From positions 1,669,139 to 1,733,138 of the forward strand of contig NW_003314266.1 of the NCBI RefSeq assembly GCF_000143415.4: a stretch of DNA of 64,000 nucleotides, read 5' to 3'. Numbering within the stretch: position 1 is the stretch's first letter; each line of letters starts with the position of its first letter. Position numbers and translations under genes: made by a program. The notes under the pieces are model-generated. The model was not told the origin of the DNA. It saw only the letters and a list, made by a program, of their open reading frames with translations, and made no database searches. Below, in pieces: positions 42,003-53,313 of the stretch. Source of the stretch: Selaginella moellendorffii. Taxonomy: Eukaryota > Streptophyta > Lycopodiopsida > Selaginellales > Selaginellaceae.

Positions 42003-44497
42003 ATGGAGGACGAAGCTGATGGGTATAAGCGATTCGCAGCACCAGTGTCATTTTTATGTTTTAGTCTAACCAAGCACTTGAAAAATGCAGGAGCTGCAGC
42101 GCATCGAAGCTCAAAGCGCTGTTTGAGACCGAGCAGCAGAAGCTTCAGGTAAAGAATTTTTTTTTTTGCTCTTAAGTTACGAAAAACAGGTTTTTTCTGT
42201 TTTTGTTCTTCGTGTCAGGTTGGCAATCCAAGTTTTCAATATCAGCCTCCAAAGCTGCAGCCCCGTGTGTCGTTTGCACCATCGTTTTCTAGCCAGGTCT
42301 GATTCTTTTCTGGTACTTTGAGCTACTGATTTGTGCTTGTGTTTCTTTTCCAGGTCCTCTTCTCCACAGAACTTTCCAACGTTGTTTTCATGCTTCCATC
42401 AGGTGAGAATCATGTCGATTTTTTACAGTTCTTGAATCTCTTCTTGTTCCATGCAGGGACTGATTGCGTCCAAATAGGTCGTCGACAAGAAAATGTTGGC
42501 GATGCTACCATTCAAATCATAAAAACAGAGACGCACGACCAACAGGTTTTAGAACCACACTCTAAATCCTCTGGCCATCTCTTTTTCATTTTACCTTTGC
42601 AGGACTCACGCATTGTCGTATCCAACGCTGCCAAGATTGTCGTTGCGGAGGTGTCTTTCACGGGAATTATAAATATAGTGGTTTGTAGACAGCCCCTTTC
42701 CTCGTGTTCGTTCCTTTTCCATGAGATCTTCCATTCGTTTCTTCCACTGCAGCCCGACGCAAATTGCCGGATTGCCATTGAGACCAGCCAACATATTGTG
42801 GAAGCGACATTTCGCAGGTCGGCCTCTTTCTCTATTTCTTCTCAGTAGAAGCTTGCGACAACATGATAATCTGTAACTTAGCTTTTGTACTCCAGCACAG
42901 ATACATGGATGGAGTTTGCTAAGGTTTTTGTTTACGCTCGCTATCACGTACAACACTCTGTGGCACAAGTCTTCCAGGTATCGCTTTCACTTTCAATCGA
43001 AGTCTGTATGATTGATGGATTTTTTTTCAGGATGTGGTATGTCCAAAAGACAATTTCAGGGAGATCGAAGATGGCGATGTGGTGAGTATCACTATTTTTT
43101 CCTCTTTTATACTTTGCTCCGGCTGCTTGAATTCTTGTGATCTAGGTGCAAGTGCTTTGTAAAGTGTTCCTTGCAAAACCGTGGAATGAGTGTTCCACTG
43201 GGCTAGTTTTTCATGGAGACACTCCAGGTTTGCTTTGAAAAATCTCGTGTGTAATCTGGGTTTTTTGTGCCAGAGAAAACTATCAGACTTGAAATCGGTT
43301 CGAAAAACTTCACAGGTAAGAATTGATTGTTTCTTCGTCAATTTTCCATGGAAAGTTTCTTTGTCCAGGACTGGAAGATGGAATCCGAGGAATGCTAAAA
43401 GGAGGGAGAAGGCTTCTGATGTTCAAGGATCATGACGACGAGGTTCACTTTGATTGAGCTCATCGAACTTCGATTGGTTTTTCTTATCTCGTTTCATTCA
43501 GGACTCGCTGGCGGCTTTATACGATATAACGGTAGCTCGTGTCCGCAAGAGGAAAACCTTGAAGCAGCTGAGTGAAATGGAAAGCTCGAAAGAAATGGAA
43601 AGAATTCCCGAAGTTCCTGCCAATGACATACAACAGAGCTTTGGAGAGGAGGGGAGCGAAGGGAAAGTGGAAACTGTGACTGACCGTCTGGCTCGCATGA
43701 CTCGCGCTGGAGCAGCAGTAAATCTCCATCTTTTTTCGGCTCCAGCTCCAAAACAAGGGAACGAAACTCCGAAACTTGATTCCGACAAGTTGGCTCCAAA
43801 TCGTACTGGGGACACTGGCGATGAATCACGAGTTTTTGTTCAGTCCGGTCCAATACTGACTTGCGAGCACCTCGAGCTCTTACGGGAAATCAAGTATTCA
43901 CAGGTACGTAATTGGAATCAAACTTGAGCGAGCTTACCATTTTCTTCTTCTTGTATTGTACGTAGGCAAACATGTCCGAGTCATTCGCGTCATTTTCTTC
44001 GAGACTCGACCAGCTTGTAAACTCGAAATCACGAGACTTTGAGCGGCGAGTGATTCCGGAGACGGAGCTCGTGGACGAGGAAAGCAACTCAGAAGAAGAC
44101 AATCTGGTGGAGTCGATTGCGAGAATGATCGCCGAAAACAGAGAGCTCAAAAGACGCTTGGAGTCTTCCAAAGGTAGTCTAGTCTTTCACCTTTCTTCTC
44201 TCTTGTTCTTGAACAGTGTCGATGTAGGACCACGAAAGATCAAACAGCCAAGTCGTGAATCCAACGGAGAACTCCAAGGATTGGAAGACCAAGTTCAGCA
44301 GATCCTACACCGGATTTCCCTGTAAGAAATCTCTTCTACTCCACATCCAAAAACACTTTTTTTCTTGCAGAGACATGGAAATCGAAATGACCAACAGCCG
44401 TCTTCAAGCCGATACCAAAGCCAGCCTTTTGAGCTCCTTGCAGCAAAAACTAGACGCGGCGACAGCATCCATCCTGGAGATCGTAAACCAAAGCTAG
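42003..44497 (+). CDS. FKBP15: FKBP15/WAFL-like protein: FKBP-type domain plus coiled coil
   Basis: Sixteen exons sum to 540 codons plus stop: 42003-42046, 42091-42148, 42219-42296, 42354-42402, 42457-42545, 42603-42680, 42753-42817, 42896-42977, 43031-43081, 43146-43227, 43274-43315, 43369-43442, 43502-43903, 43966-44173, 44228-44321, 44371-44497. The N-terminal block SKLKALFETEQQKLQVGNPS plus FQYQPPK matches the start of animal FKBP15, followed by a WH1-like region. The FKBP-type domain has GLVFHGDTPEKTIRLEIGSK and GLEDGIRGMLKGGRRL; several active-site aromatics appear missing, so it may not be an active isomerase. Then come TDRLARMTRAG, SSRLDQLVNSK and IARMIAENRELKRRL, as in FKBP15, and a short coiled coil. 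Animal FKBP15 acts on actin and early endosomes. The frame continues as coiled coil (QEEVLKNEGNL) after the TAG, suggesting truncation. Confidence 0.8.
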
Positions 44498-44499
44498 CA

Positions 44500-45120
44500 A
44501 GAGGAAGTTCTCAAAAACGAAGGCAATCTAGTTTCTCCTCTCGTCGTGCACGGAAGATGAGGTAAGCATTACATACTTTACTCGAAGGCAATTCTCGCAG
44601 AATCGGCAGGACTTAACCCGTACGAAGAAATCACTCTAAAGAGACACCACTCTCTTAGTCCGGGGTGGAATTTTACCGGGACAAGGTGGTGGAATTCGCA
44701 CTAAGATCATGTTAAGCACGCATTGGAAGTAACAAGGGTGTCGACATAAAGGAACCAAAGTGTCGACACCCATGACAACATCCAATTCTCTCGAGTTTGT
44801 GACGATCGCTATCAGTGACTACACACTCTCCACACAAATGGAGCCATTCTCTACTTTAAAAAGCTCTCTCCTCGTGGGACGCTTTGGTGGAACTTGGCAT
44901 CCGGAGCACGAAGAGTTAAAAAAAACCATAGTGACGATTAGACGAAGGACATTAGTTATATTCTACTCCCAACATCCCGGAGTGTCGCTATCGTCTTCTC
45001 GTTACGAATCCCGGCCGTCCGTGGCTTGTAACGCCCAGGCGCTGGTGGCAGTCCATCTCCTGGACTTTCCGCCCCGTAATGCTGGAGCTGTCGTACACTG
45101 GCCAAGAGGAATGGGCGCTC
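44500..45120. other. Intergenic, upstream region of the prolyl oligopeptidase gene
   Basis: Contains an 11-base perfect inverted repeat (44736-44746 and 44761-44771, GGGTGTCGACA / TGTCGACACCC) with a 14-base loop. A 122-codon open stretch at 44760-45128 has no coding character I trust. Confidence 0.5.
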
Positions 45121-45128
45121 CTATATAA
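45121..45128 (+). promoter_or_regulatory. TATA box of the prolyl oligopeptidase gene
   Basis: TATATAAA lies 350 bases upstream of the start codon in a GC-rich setting. The gap is explained by a likely 5' UTR intron that ends at the acceptor CCTGACTAG four bases before the first ATG. Confidence 0.5.
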
Positions 45129-45474
45129 AGTGGCCTGGCCGTTCAGTCATGGGAATGTGAAGGCCGCATTAGATTGAAAGAGCGGCCTAGGGTTTTATTC
45201 GCGCAGTGGCACGGATCGGTCGATCGAGGCGCTGGCTGGCGGCGCGACTCTTCTCCAGGTCTGGGATCCTGCTTGTCCGATTCCGGTCTGGAAATTTCAT
45301 CATATTTTAGATTCTGGCAGCTTTCTGGTGTTCGCTGTCTGGATCCTTTTTTTTTAGTTCTCTTTGTGTGGTAGCAGTGTCCTACATTCTGGATTTGTGT
45401 CCTTTTCTTCCTCACTGGAGTGTGCTATAAGCCTGATTGGTGTTCTTCTTTCTTTTCCTGACTAGATTCATGGA

Positions 45475-48419
45475 ATGCACAAGCTGAGCCTTCTCACCAG
45501 GACGATTCCGATCTCTATTCCTTCCAGATTGGTGTCGAGGAATTTCCACTCCGGATTGAAGCCTCTGTTCTCAAGGCCTCGGTCAAACAAGCCGGCGTTG
45601 TGCACCAGGAGTGTTGGAACTATGGGATCACTCGCAGAGACGGATGTGCTGTTCTACCCGGATGTTCGTCGCGATGAATCCGTCGCTGATGATTACCATG
45701 GAGTTCGTGTTGCTGATCCTTACCGATGGTACTCTTGTCTCTTGGCCATTTCCTTTTATCAGTTTTTTTCTTCTTTCTTTTCAGGCTGGAGGATCCAGAC
45801 GCGGAGGAAGTGAAAGCTTTCGTAGCCGAGCAAGTGAAACTCATGGACACGGTTTTGCAGTCCTGTGATGTTCGGCAGAAAATGAACAACAAGATCACCG
45901 AGCTCTTCGACTACCCCAAGTTTGAGTGCCCGTTCAAAAGGGGAGACAAATACTTCTACTTTCACAACAAAGGCCTACAGCCACAAAGCGTGTTGTACGC
46001 ACAGGTAGTTTGGAAATCATTTGGTATCCCGGTTTTTAAGTTTTCGTGCCGCAGGATTCCTTGGATGGTGAACCGGAGGTTATTCTTGATCCTAATGAAC
46101 TTAGCGAGGATGGAACTGTGGCGCTATCAGTCTATTCCTTCAGTGAAAATGCGGAATTTCTAGCTTTTGGTTTGAGTGCCAGTGGTAGTGACTGGGTTAC
46201 CATCAAGGTTCTTCGTGTTGCTACTAAGGCTCTCGAGCCTGACGTATTGTGCTGGGTAAATTGAGCTTTTGCTTCTCGTGACAACTTCCAGTCTAATTGT
46301 TTGTATATCCAGGTCAAGTTTTCAAGTATTGCCTGGACACATGATCATAAAGGTTTCTTCTATTGTCGATATCCGACTCCCATGTAAGTTTTAAGTTGAT
46401 GGATTTTCTTGCAATTGGTCTTAAATGTGCGAGTTTCGCAGAAAGGATGCGGATGCTGGAACTGAAACAGATCTTAATCTTTCTCAGGAGGTTTACTATC
46501 ACTTTCTAGGAACTGATCAATCGGAAGACATATTGTGCTGGAAAGACTCTGACAATCCCAAGTGGATGTTTGGAGCTGAAGTTACTGATGATGGCAAGGT
46601 GAGAGGTGTTTTTTTTTGCTCTTCGTTTGGTTTTTATTTTCTTCTCCTTTTTTTTTCAGTACCTTGTGCTTTCGATCGAAGAAGGATGCGATCCCGTAAA
46701 CAGGCTTTATCTTTGTGAACTCGACTCACTGCCAAATGGACTACAGGGATGGAAAGGCAAGGATGAGTTGCTACCGTTTGAGAGGCTTGTGGATAAGTTT
46801 GACGCAAAGTATGAGGTGATTGCGAACGACGGCAATGTCTTCACATTTCGGACAAACAAAAATGCGCCACGATACAAAGTAACGCGGGTGGACACCAGGA
46901 ATCCGGAAACATGGACAGACATTATTGCCGAGTCAGCGAAGGATGTTTTGGACTCAGCGCAGTGTGTGAACCACCAGCAATTGGTAGTATCGTATCTCAG
47001 CGACGTAAAGCATGTGCTTGAGGTTCGAGATTTGGAACATGGCACGCTATTGAGAACTCTTCCTCTGGATATTGGAACGGTTTCAGGGATTTCTGGACGA
47101 AGAAAAGATGCGGAGATCTTCTATGGTTTCACAAGCTTCCTTACGCCTGGGGTCATCTATCGCTGTGACTTATCCGAGGACTCGGAGCCTACTGTTTTCA
47201 AAGAAACCAGTGTGAAAGGTTTCGACAGAACCAGATTCGAGACGAAACAGGCAAAATCTTAACTACTGAGTTAAAAATCTCTGACGCTTGTTTTGCAGGT
47301 ATTCGTCCCCAGCAAAGACGGTACAAAAGTTCCCATGTTTATTGTTGCCAAGAAAAGTATTGCGCTCGATGGCAAACATCCGGCATTGCTCTATGGCTAT
47401 GGAGGTTTTAACATCAGCATAACCCCGTCCTTCAGTGCTTCAAGGATAGTTCTTATTCAGCACTGCGGGGTCATTTTCGCGATTGCTAACATCAGAGGTG
47501 GTGGTGAATACGGCGAAGAGTGGCACAGAGCTGGTTCTCTTGGCAACAAGCAGAACTGTTTTGACGATTTCCAAGCATGCTCCGAGTATTTGATCAAAGA
47601 AGGCTACACTCAACCAAGAAAGCTTGGTATCGAGGGAGGAAGCAATGGTGGCCTTCTTGTAGCGGCATGCATCAACCAGGTCTACCTTTTCTTTTAATCA
47701 AATTTGCGAGCTAAAACTCCCTACTGTTTGCAGAGGCCTGATCTCTATGGATGTGCTCTTGCTCATGTAGGTGTTATGGACATGCTAAGGTTCCACAAGT
47801 TTACAATCGGTGAGCTCCTTTAGTTTCTCTCACGCATCGGACGCGTCTTACTCTCTTGATTCGCAGGTCATGCCTGGACAACGGACTATGGCTGCTCTGA
47901 GAAAGAAGAGGAGTTCAAGTGGTTGATCAAGTAAGCTCCTCCCTCATTCTCACTCTACTAGAACTCACTGCTCTCTCTTTGCAAATTCTAGATACTCTCC
48001 TCTTCATAACGTTTTGAGACCCTGGGAGAAGCCTGATGGCCTTGGTGTTCAGTATCCACCAACGATGCTCTTAACCGCAGACCATGACGATCGAGTTGTG
48101 CCACTCCACACTCTAAAACTCCTTGCAGTACGTTGAAGTTTTTCTGCGCTTCCAAGTTCTAACCATCGAGTCCACAGACATTGCAGCATGTACTCGTCAA
48201 ATCCTCCAAATCAAGCAACCAGACGAATCCAATCGTAGCTCGCATCGACACAAAGGCCGGGCATGGAGCTGGCCGTCCCACCAAGAAAATGGTACGCGTT
48301 CTTCCTTCTCCTCCTTTCGAAGCTAACTTTTTCGTTTCGATCCAACTCCACAGATTGACGAGGCTGCCGATCGATTGTCATTCTTCGTTAAGATGACTGG
48401 CGCGGAGTGGACAGAGTAG
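45475..48419 (+). CDS. POP: Prolyl oligopeptidase (S9A)
   Basis: Twelve exons, 776 codons: 45475-45728, 45785-46004, 46055-46255, 46313-46383, 46442-46598, 46660-47250, 47299-47679, 47734-47809, 47867-47930, 47992-48127, 48178-48291, 48354-48419. It cleaves after proline in short peptides. A propeller domain ([20 protein letters not shown] onward) is followed by the hydrolase domain with [31 protein letters not shown] (catalytic Ser), [11 protein letters not shown] (Asp) and [12 protein letters not shown] (His). The first 49 residues are basic and Ser/Arg-rich ([12 protein letters not shown]), like an organelle presequence. A second Met (MGSLAETD) would give the usual 727-residue cytosolic form. 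Intron 6 seems to begin GC rather than GT. Confidence 0.95.
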
Positions 48420-48695
48420 CGATCCAGTTTTTCCATCTTTATTTCCCGTTCTTTTTTTGTTCCTATTTCTCTATATTTATGCTCATCACTGCAAGTTATA
48501 TCCGAAGGAAGTAACTGTATCGATGATAGAAATTTTTTTTTTAAAAATAGATTTGTCTTTTATTGCGTCGTGCAAAGTGGCAACGACGGGTGGCATCAAA
48601 ATAAACTTCCAGCACCGACATATTCAGGTCGCGAGGGAGTTGTTTTTATAGCCTGGATTGGGAAAAATTAGGAATAGACGTCCGTGCGAAAGGGA

Positions 48696-49854
48696 ATGGA
48701 GCGTTCCTCTCAAATCCTACTGGTACTACTTTCCCTCTCCAGTAAGGCCATTTGTTCGATTATTCTTGGATGTTTGCAAACAATACTACTATAACGATTT
48801 TATTCTTTGCAGCTCTTATTTCTTCGTCCTTTGAGGTTGATGTTGTGGAGCACCCCGTGCTCTTCAAGATGCCTGGCCTTGCAAGGGATCCAAAAAGCGA
48901 GGCTTTGATTCTCAACAATCTCAACAGCCTTGGCACCATTCCAAATGTCACACTCCTTTTAACTGGTATCTCCCTTGTTATCTTATATTTTCTTCCCTGA
49001 ATCAAATGCTTTGAAAAAGGTCGGCTTTTGAGGCCCGGGAATGGCTACACGCATGGTCTCTTTTCTCGTTTTCTCACCACTCAAGCTTTGGAAAACTACT
49101 ACACTAGCAATTTCTTCCAGACCGCCATTCAGCCGATGATGCCGTTTCTCAAGGTATCTTGTTTTTGTTTATCTGTTTGATTCTCATCGGATATGCAGGG
49201 TGAGGATTCAGTTGATTACAGTTCGCCTCTCGAGCATGTAGATCCTGCAAAGGTATGTGGGAAGATTCTCTATTCTGTCTAGAAAGGAAGCTCTTTTTAT
49301 TTGTTTCTTTGTTTGTACCAAGCAGAAGTTTAAAGGCGAGGTCGTCCACGTCTGTTTCTTCGAGCTCAAAGCGAATGTCATGCAAAACGAAACTCAATCT
49401 TTGATCTCGAAACTCAAAAATCTAGCTAATGCGATGCCCTCCACCGTATTACAAGTAACATCTGGTACGTAATTCATTCTTCCTCAAGAGAATAGAAACT
49501 AATTTCGCGCTCTTTGAGAAACTAGGCTCTAACATCAAGATCCGCCCCGATTATCTTGTGTTTTCCCATTCTTTTGTCGCTCGTTTGGCCTCAGGTATGA
49601 TCCAAGACTTCTCATTGCATTACCGTTGTCTAAATTGACTTTCTTGTTCAATTCGTAGAATCTGCCGTGAAGAACTTCTATGGTCATCCTTCTTATAAAG
49701 AGGTGAAACATTTTTAGTTTTTAATCCGTTGTGAACTCACAGATTATCATATGATATGATACAATAGGTTGTGGCTGAAATCAAACAATCGAGCACGCTT
49801 TTCGTTGAAGCCGATTTTGTTCCAGTGGATTATCATTCACTCGGGTCAATGTAA
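48696..49854 (+). CDS. Two-domain stress-response A/B barrel (Dabb) protein with signal peptide
   Basis: Eight exons, 241 codons: 48696-48741, 48813-48965, 49020-49153, 49199-49252, 49326-49464, 49526-49594, 49659-49702, 49768-49854. Residues 1-20 (MERSSQILLVLLSLSTLISS) look like a signal peptide. Dabb domain 1 starts VEHPVLFKMPGLARDPKSEA and includes NGYTHGLFSRFLTTQALENY. Domain 2 starts GEVVHVCFFELKANV and ends YGHPSYKEVVAEIKQ then LFVEADFVP. Plant two-Dabb proteins (UP3/DABB1 type) are usually plastid or cytosolic; secretion here is unusual. Function is not established beyond stress-linked ferredoxin-like dimers. The intron 2 acceptor (GAAAAAG) is weak. Confidence 0.85.
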
Positions 49855-50569
49855 AACATCTTTGCAATAAGAAAGCTCATCAAATCAAGCAAAGGCTGGA
49901 CTGGAAACTATTTTAGTCTTATCAGCGTGAGACATGCTTTTGTGTGGACTGGAAGAGTCCTACTCTTGTAAAGAATAGTATTATGTTTGCAAGGACAATG
50001 GATCCAAGAACCAAGTACGTATTTCTTCGTTTTTGTTTTCTATCACTATGGTCGCCAGTCCAAGAGCTCGGTCAGGCCCTACAGCCCTGTTCCTGCTAGC
50101 AAGGAGCCACCTGAAAGCTTCGCTCGCAACAAAGATATAAGTCAATACAAGTCAATTCTCTGTGATCATGCCTAGGAATCCACTAGTGTTGGTTGTCGCA
50201 CGAGAGTTTTTTATATCTTAATCTTGCAGTACAAAGTTCTAGCAACTAAATTCCTCTCTTAAATCCCAGATGCATGGCTTTAGATATTTGTGACGCGCGC
50301 CCCTCTGGTACTTTTCGGACAGTCCCCCGGGTCAAGACGGCACAAGCATCAACCCTAAAACATCCTAGTAAAAGTCTTTTGTACAGCCAAAGACTCTAGT
50401 CTTTGATTTTTCTCAAGATTTAGAGTACCATAGCGGAGCACGTCTCCAATCCGCGTTCGGGACACGGACAAAAAAGTGGTCTTCGTAGAAAGAGAACTCC
50501 ATGGCTAAATACCCAACTCCCTTGGAAGAAATTCAAAAAGAAAAACCGCAAAGATAGGGAGCTAAAGCT

Positions 50570-51546
50570 ATGCGGCATTCTTCCGATTCCTGTTACTTCA
50601 ATCTTCCCGGCTTTCGATTCAATCCCACCGAGGAGGAGCTTGTCAGTTTCTATCTCGAGTACAAGGTCCGAGGCAAGTTGAATCTCCCCCCGGGCGTGAT
50701 CTTAGATGTGGACTTTTATCATCACGATCCATGGGAGCTCTCTGGTATCCCTGTTTATACGCAATGTTCTTGGTTCTCATTCTCAAGGCTGCTTTGGTTT
50801 CTTCTAGATATGATTCCAAGCGAGAACACCAAGTTGTTCTACTTCTTCGTGCCGAGAGACCGCAAGTATCCCGATGGATCGCGTCCCAGGCGAGTGGCAA
50901 GATCCGGCTACTGGAAAGCCACTGGAACCGATCATAAAGTCTTCGATTTAAGAGGCAAATGGATTGGCAAGAAGAAGACTCTGGTTTTCTACCAAGGCCG
51001 AGCTCCCAAAGGAAACAAGACCAACTGGGTGATGAACGAATTCAGGCTTCCCTGGACTGATTATCCAAACTCCATTGCCAAAGTTGGTTCTTTTATCCCT
51101 CTTCTTTCGGCCTCGTTTTCACAGAGGGTGTGTTTCTTTTCCAGGAGGAATTCGATGTCACCTTGTGCCGGATGTATCAGAAGAGCAGCTCTTCACGACC
51201 CCCGACGAGATTCTCCACCAGGAGCTCCAAAGTCTGTGACCTTCTACTCAGTGCTCCTTCCTTGGAGGATGAGAAACCAAACTCAGTGCCATCCCCGGAC
51301 GATGAAAGATCGGGGGAGAGCTTGCTGGATAGTGATGCTGCCACTGGAGAAATCTCCGAACTCCTCATGGACTGGAGCAATGTGGAGGAGGTTCTTTTTC
51401 CAGAGTTCAACCTCAAGGTGGAAACTCACAACCTTGCCCCGTCGTCGTCTGCTTGGCCACTGGAATTCTCTCCTGGGATTCTGGTAACTCCCACCTCCAT
51501 CGCTGGACACTGCCTCTGGGAAAATCAAAGTGAGAAAAACCACTAA
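50570..51546 (+). CDS. NAC-domain transcription factor
   Basis: Three exons (50570-50744, 50808-51082, 51145-51546), 283 codons, with the two introns where NAC genes usually have them. Subdomain A: LPGFRFNPTEEELVSFYL. B: DVDFYHHDPWEL. C: DRKYPDGSRPRRVARSGYWK then ATGTDHKV. D: KKTLVFYQGRAPKGNKTNWV then MNEFRL. E: FDVTLCRMYQKSS. The C-terminal 130 residues are acidic and Ser-rich (SGESLLDSDAATGEISELLM), typical of an activation region. It binds DNA as a dimer in the nucleus. No membrane anchor is seen. The exact subfamily is not assigned. Confidence 0.95.
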
Positions 51547-51559
51547 AACCTCATGCAAG

Positions 51560-52270
51560 AACGTTTAGTCATGTCACGTGTCACGGATCTCGTCAATGCT
51601 CGAGGCGTCTTATTCAACTATACGGAGTCAAGGTGTTATTTAAATAAAAAATCGTTCAACCGCAAGATAAACGTGTCACGTAAACTTCATAGAAAGAAAA
51701 GCGAAATTGAGCTCGATGGTTCCTGGAAAGAATAAATCGGAAGACGATTTTGTACGATAAAGCAACCAAGAGAAAAAAAAAAGAGAGAGAAGCCCAAACA
51801 CGTAAGCTCGCTTATTACGAAGAATGCTCAAGTGATGCTAAACCATAAACCCGGTTTGAGCGTCCAATCCTTCTCTGTCTAAATTCCTCAACCGAGAGGC
51901 AAACGCGAGGGGCAAACGCGGCAGGCCGGAAAATCGCATCACTTGCGTCAACTGGCCTCGAGCTGATCACTCCAACAGGACCTTCAGAAGGCCACAGACT
52001 GTAGCGGTCTGGAAGTCACATCCAGTCGCAAGTCCCCGGGATCAATTTTGGAACATTGAGAGACTTTTGTGGCAATATAAGACATGAACGCGTCTGGAGT
52101 CCATTGCTGGGAGAAACCATTGGACTCCGGGATGGTAAAGCTGACAAAATCCAGAAGGCGTGTATCAGTATCAAGAAGAAGAAACTTCCAAAACTATAAG
52201 CATTTATATAAAAAAAAAACCTCAAGATTTCTTCCACTGGTTCATGCGGTCTCCACGCCAAGACTTTCTC
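51560..52270. other. Intergenic between NAC and the minus-strand gene
   Basis: 3' flanks of two converging genes. Short open stretches only; no feature supported. Confidence 0.5.
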
Positions 52271-52274
52271 TGGA

Positions 52275-53151
52275 CTAGTCGTCGAGCAAGTCAAGAGTTT
52301 GTTTTTTCCTTCCCTGGAATAAAATGTGTGCTTACTTGAGCAAGAGAAGCTTGTATAAACACAAGTGGACCGATGATAAGCACCGCGATGCTTGAGAAGC
52401 CTTGTCTTTAGAGAACACGTAAATCACTGGATATCCAAGCAGCCATCTTCGCGAGTAACTTCGTTTTGTTTAGCTTTGAGAAAAGAGAGAACGAAGAACT
52501 TACCCGTTGCACGTAGGAATGGAGATATCCAGCTCCGATAGACCGTGATTAAAATCAATGAGCGAGCACTCACGAGATTCTTCCGCGAGGGACTGTGACA
52601 AACGAGCCTGCAATCGTCTGAGAGTGGCTTTCACTGACTGTTCTTCAAGCTGTGTGGCCACCTGGGAGCTACAAAGAATCAAAAGCTTTGTTCTTTCGGG
52701 AAAAAAAACATACCCGAGCAGGACCATCGTCCAGGATTATAAAGCTCAGCCAGCTCTCGTCGCCCAGGGAGCTTTCCATGTACTCTTCCAGATTAGCTGC
52801 GTGGAGAAAGTAGATCATGGATTCGTCCATGGACATGAGTCTCCATCCTTTGAAAGCCTGGAAGTTGTTTTGCGAGGAATGAAGCAACGAAGAAATCTTT
52901 GCAAACCTCGCACACGGAGTTTACTAGAGAGGTCAGCAGCTGGAGAAGATTTGCGCTGTAAGGCAAGTAATCGATCATGACAAGAGGTCTCACTCCCACG
53001 AGGACGAAGAAAAGATCTAGCAGAGTTTAATCAAATTCCACTCTAGCACCTCGTTTTATTCCATACCTCGAGCGAGACAATGGCAATGCCGTGCTTTGAG
53101 CCGCCAGCCCAGCTTCTTGGCTGCGGCTATCACCGCTTCCTCGATCTCCAT
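52275..53151 (-). CDS. Conserved-looking 201-residue protein, unrecognised
   Basis: Six exons with consistent phases: 53151-53067, 53016-52907, 52857-52714, 52661-52504, 52405-52336, 52313-52275. The start is MEIEEAVIAAAKKLGWRLKA; the middle has FFVLVGVRPLVMIDYLPYS and a strand-helix pattern (GDESWLSFIILDDGPARVAT); the end has a hydrophobic segment (SSIAVLIIGPLVFIQASLAQ) and the tail GRKKQTLDLLDD. The clean splicing over six exons argues for a real gene. I do not recognise the family. The late hydrophobic segment could be a buried strand or a membrane anchor. Confidence 0.65.
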
Positions 53152-53209
53152 GAGATTTCTAGGGCTTAAAACATCACCAAAGTTTTAAATCCCAAGCATG
53201 CAAAATCCG

Positions 53210-53227
53210 TTTTTTTTTTTTTTTTTT
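53210..53227. repeat. Poly-T tract
   Basis: About 18 T in a row between the unrecognised gene and the PPR gene. Confidence 0.9.
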
Positions 53228-53313
53228 GCCAGAAAAAAAATGCGATGACAACTAGGAACTTTGGCCGAACTTTAGGAAAAATGTAATGACAAGTTCGATG
53301 TTTCCATATCAAT

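Noticed and set aside
44760-45128. 122-codon frame upstream of prolyl oligopeptidase
   Set aside because: It overlaps the TATA box region, contains an inverted repeat and resembles no protein.
49987-50175. 62-codon frame between the Dabb and NAC genes
   Set aside because: It has no ATG at its start, and no exon arrangement with an ATG gave a convincing protein.
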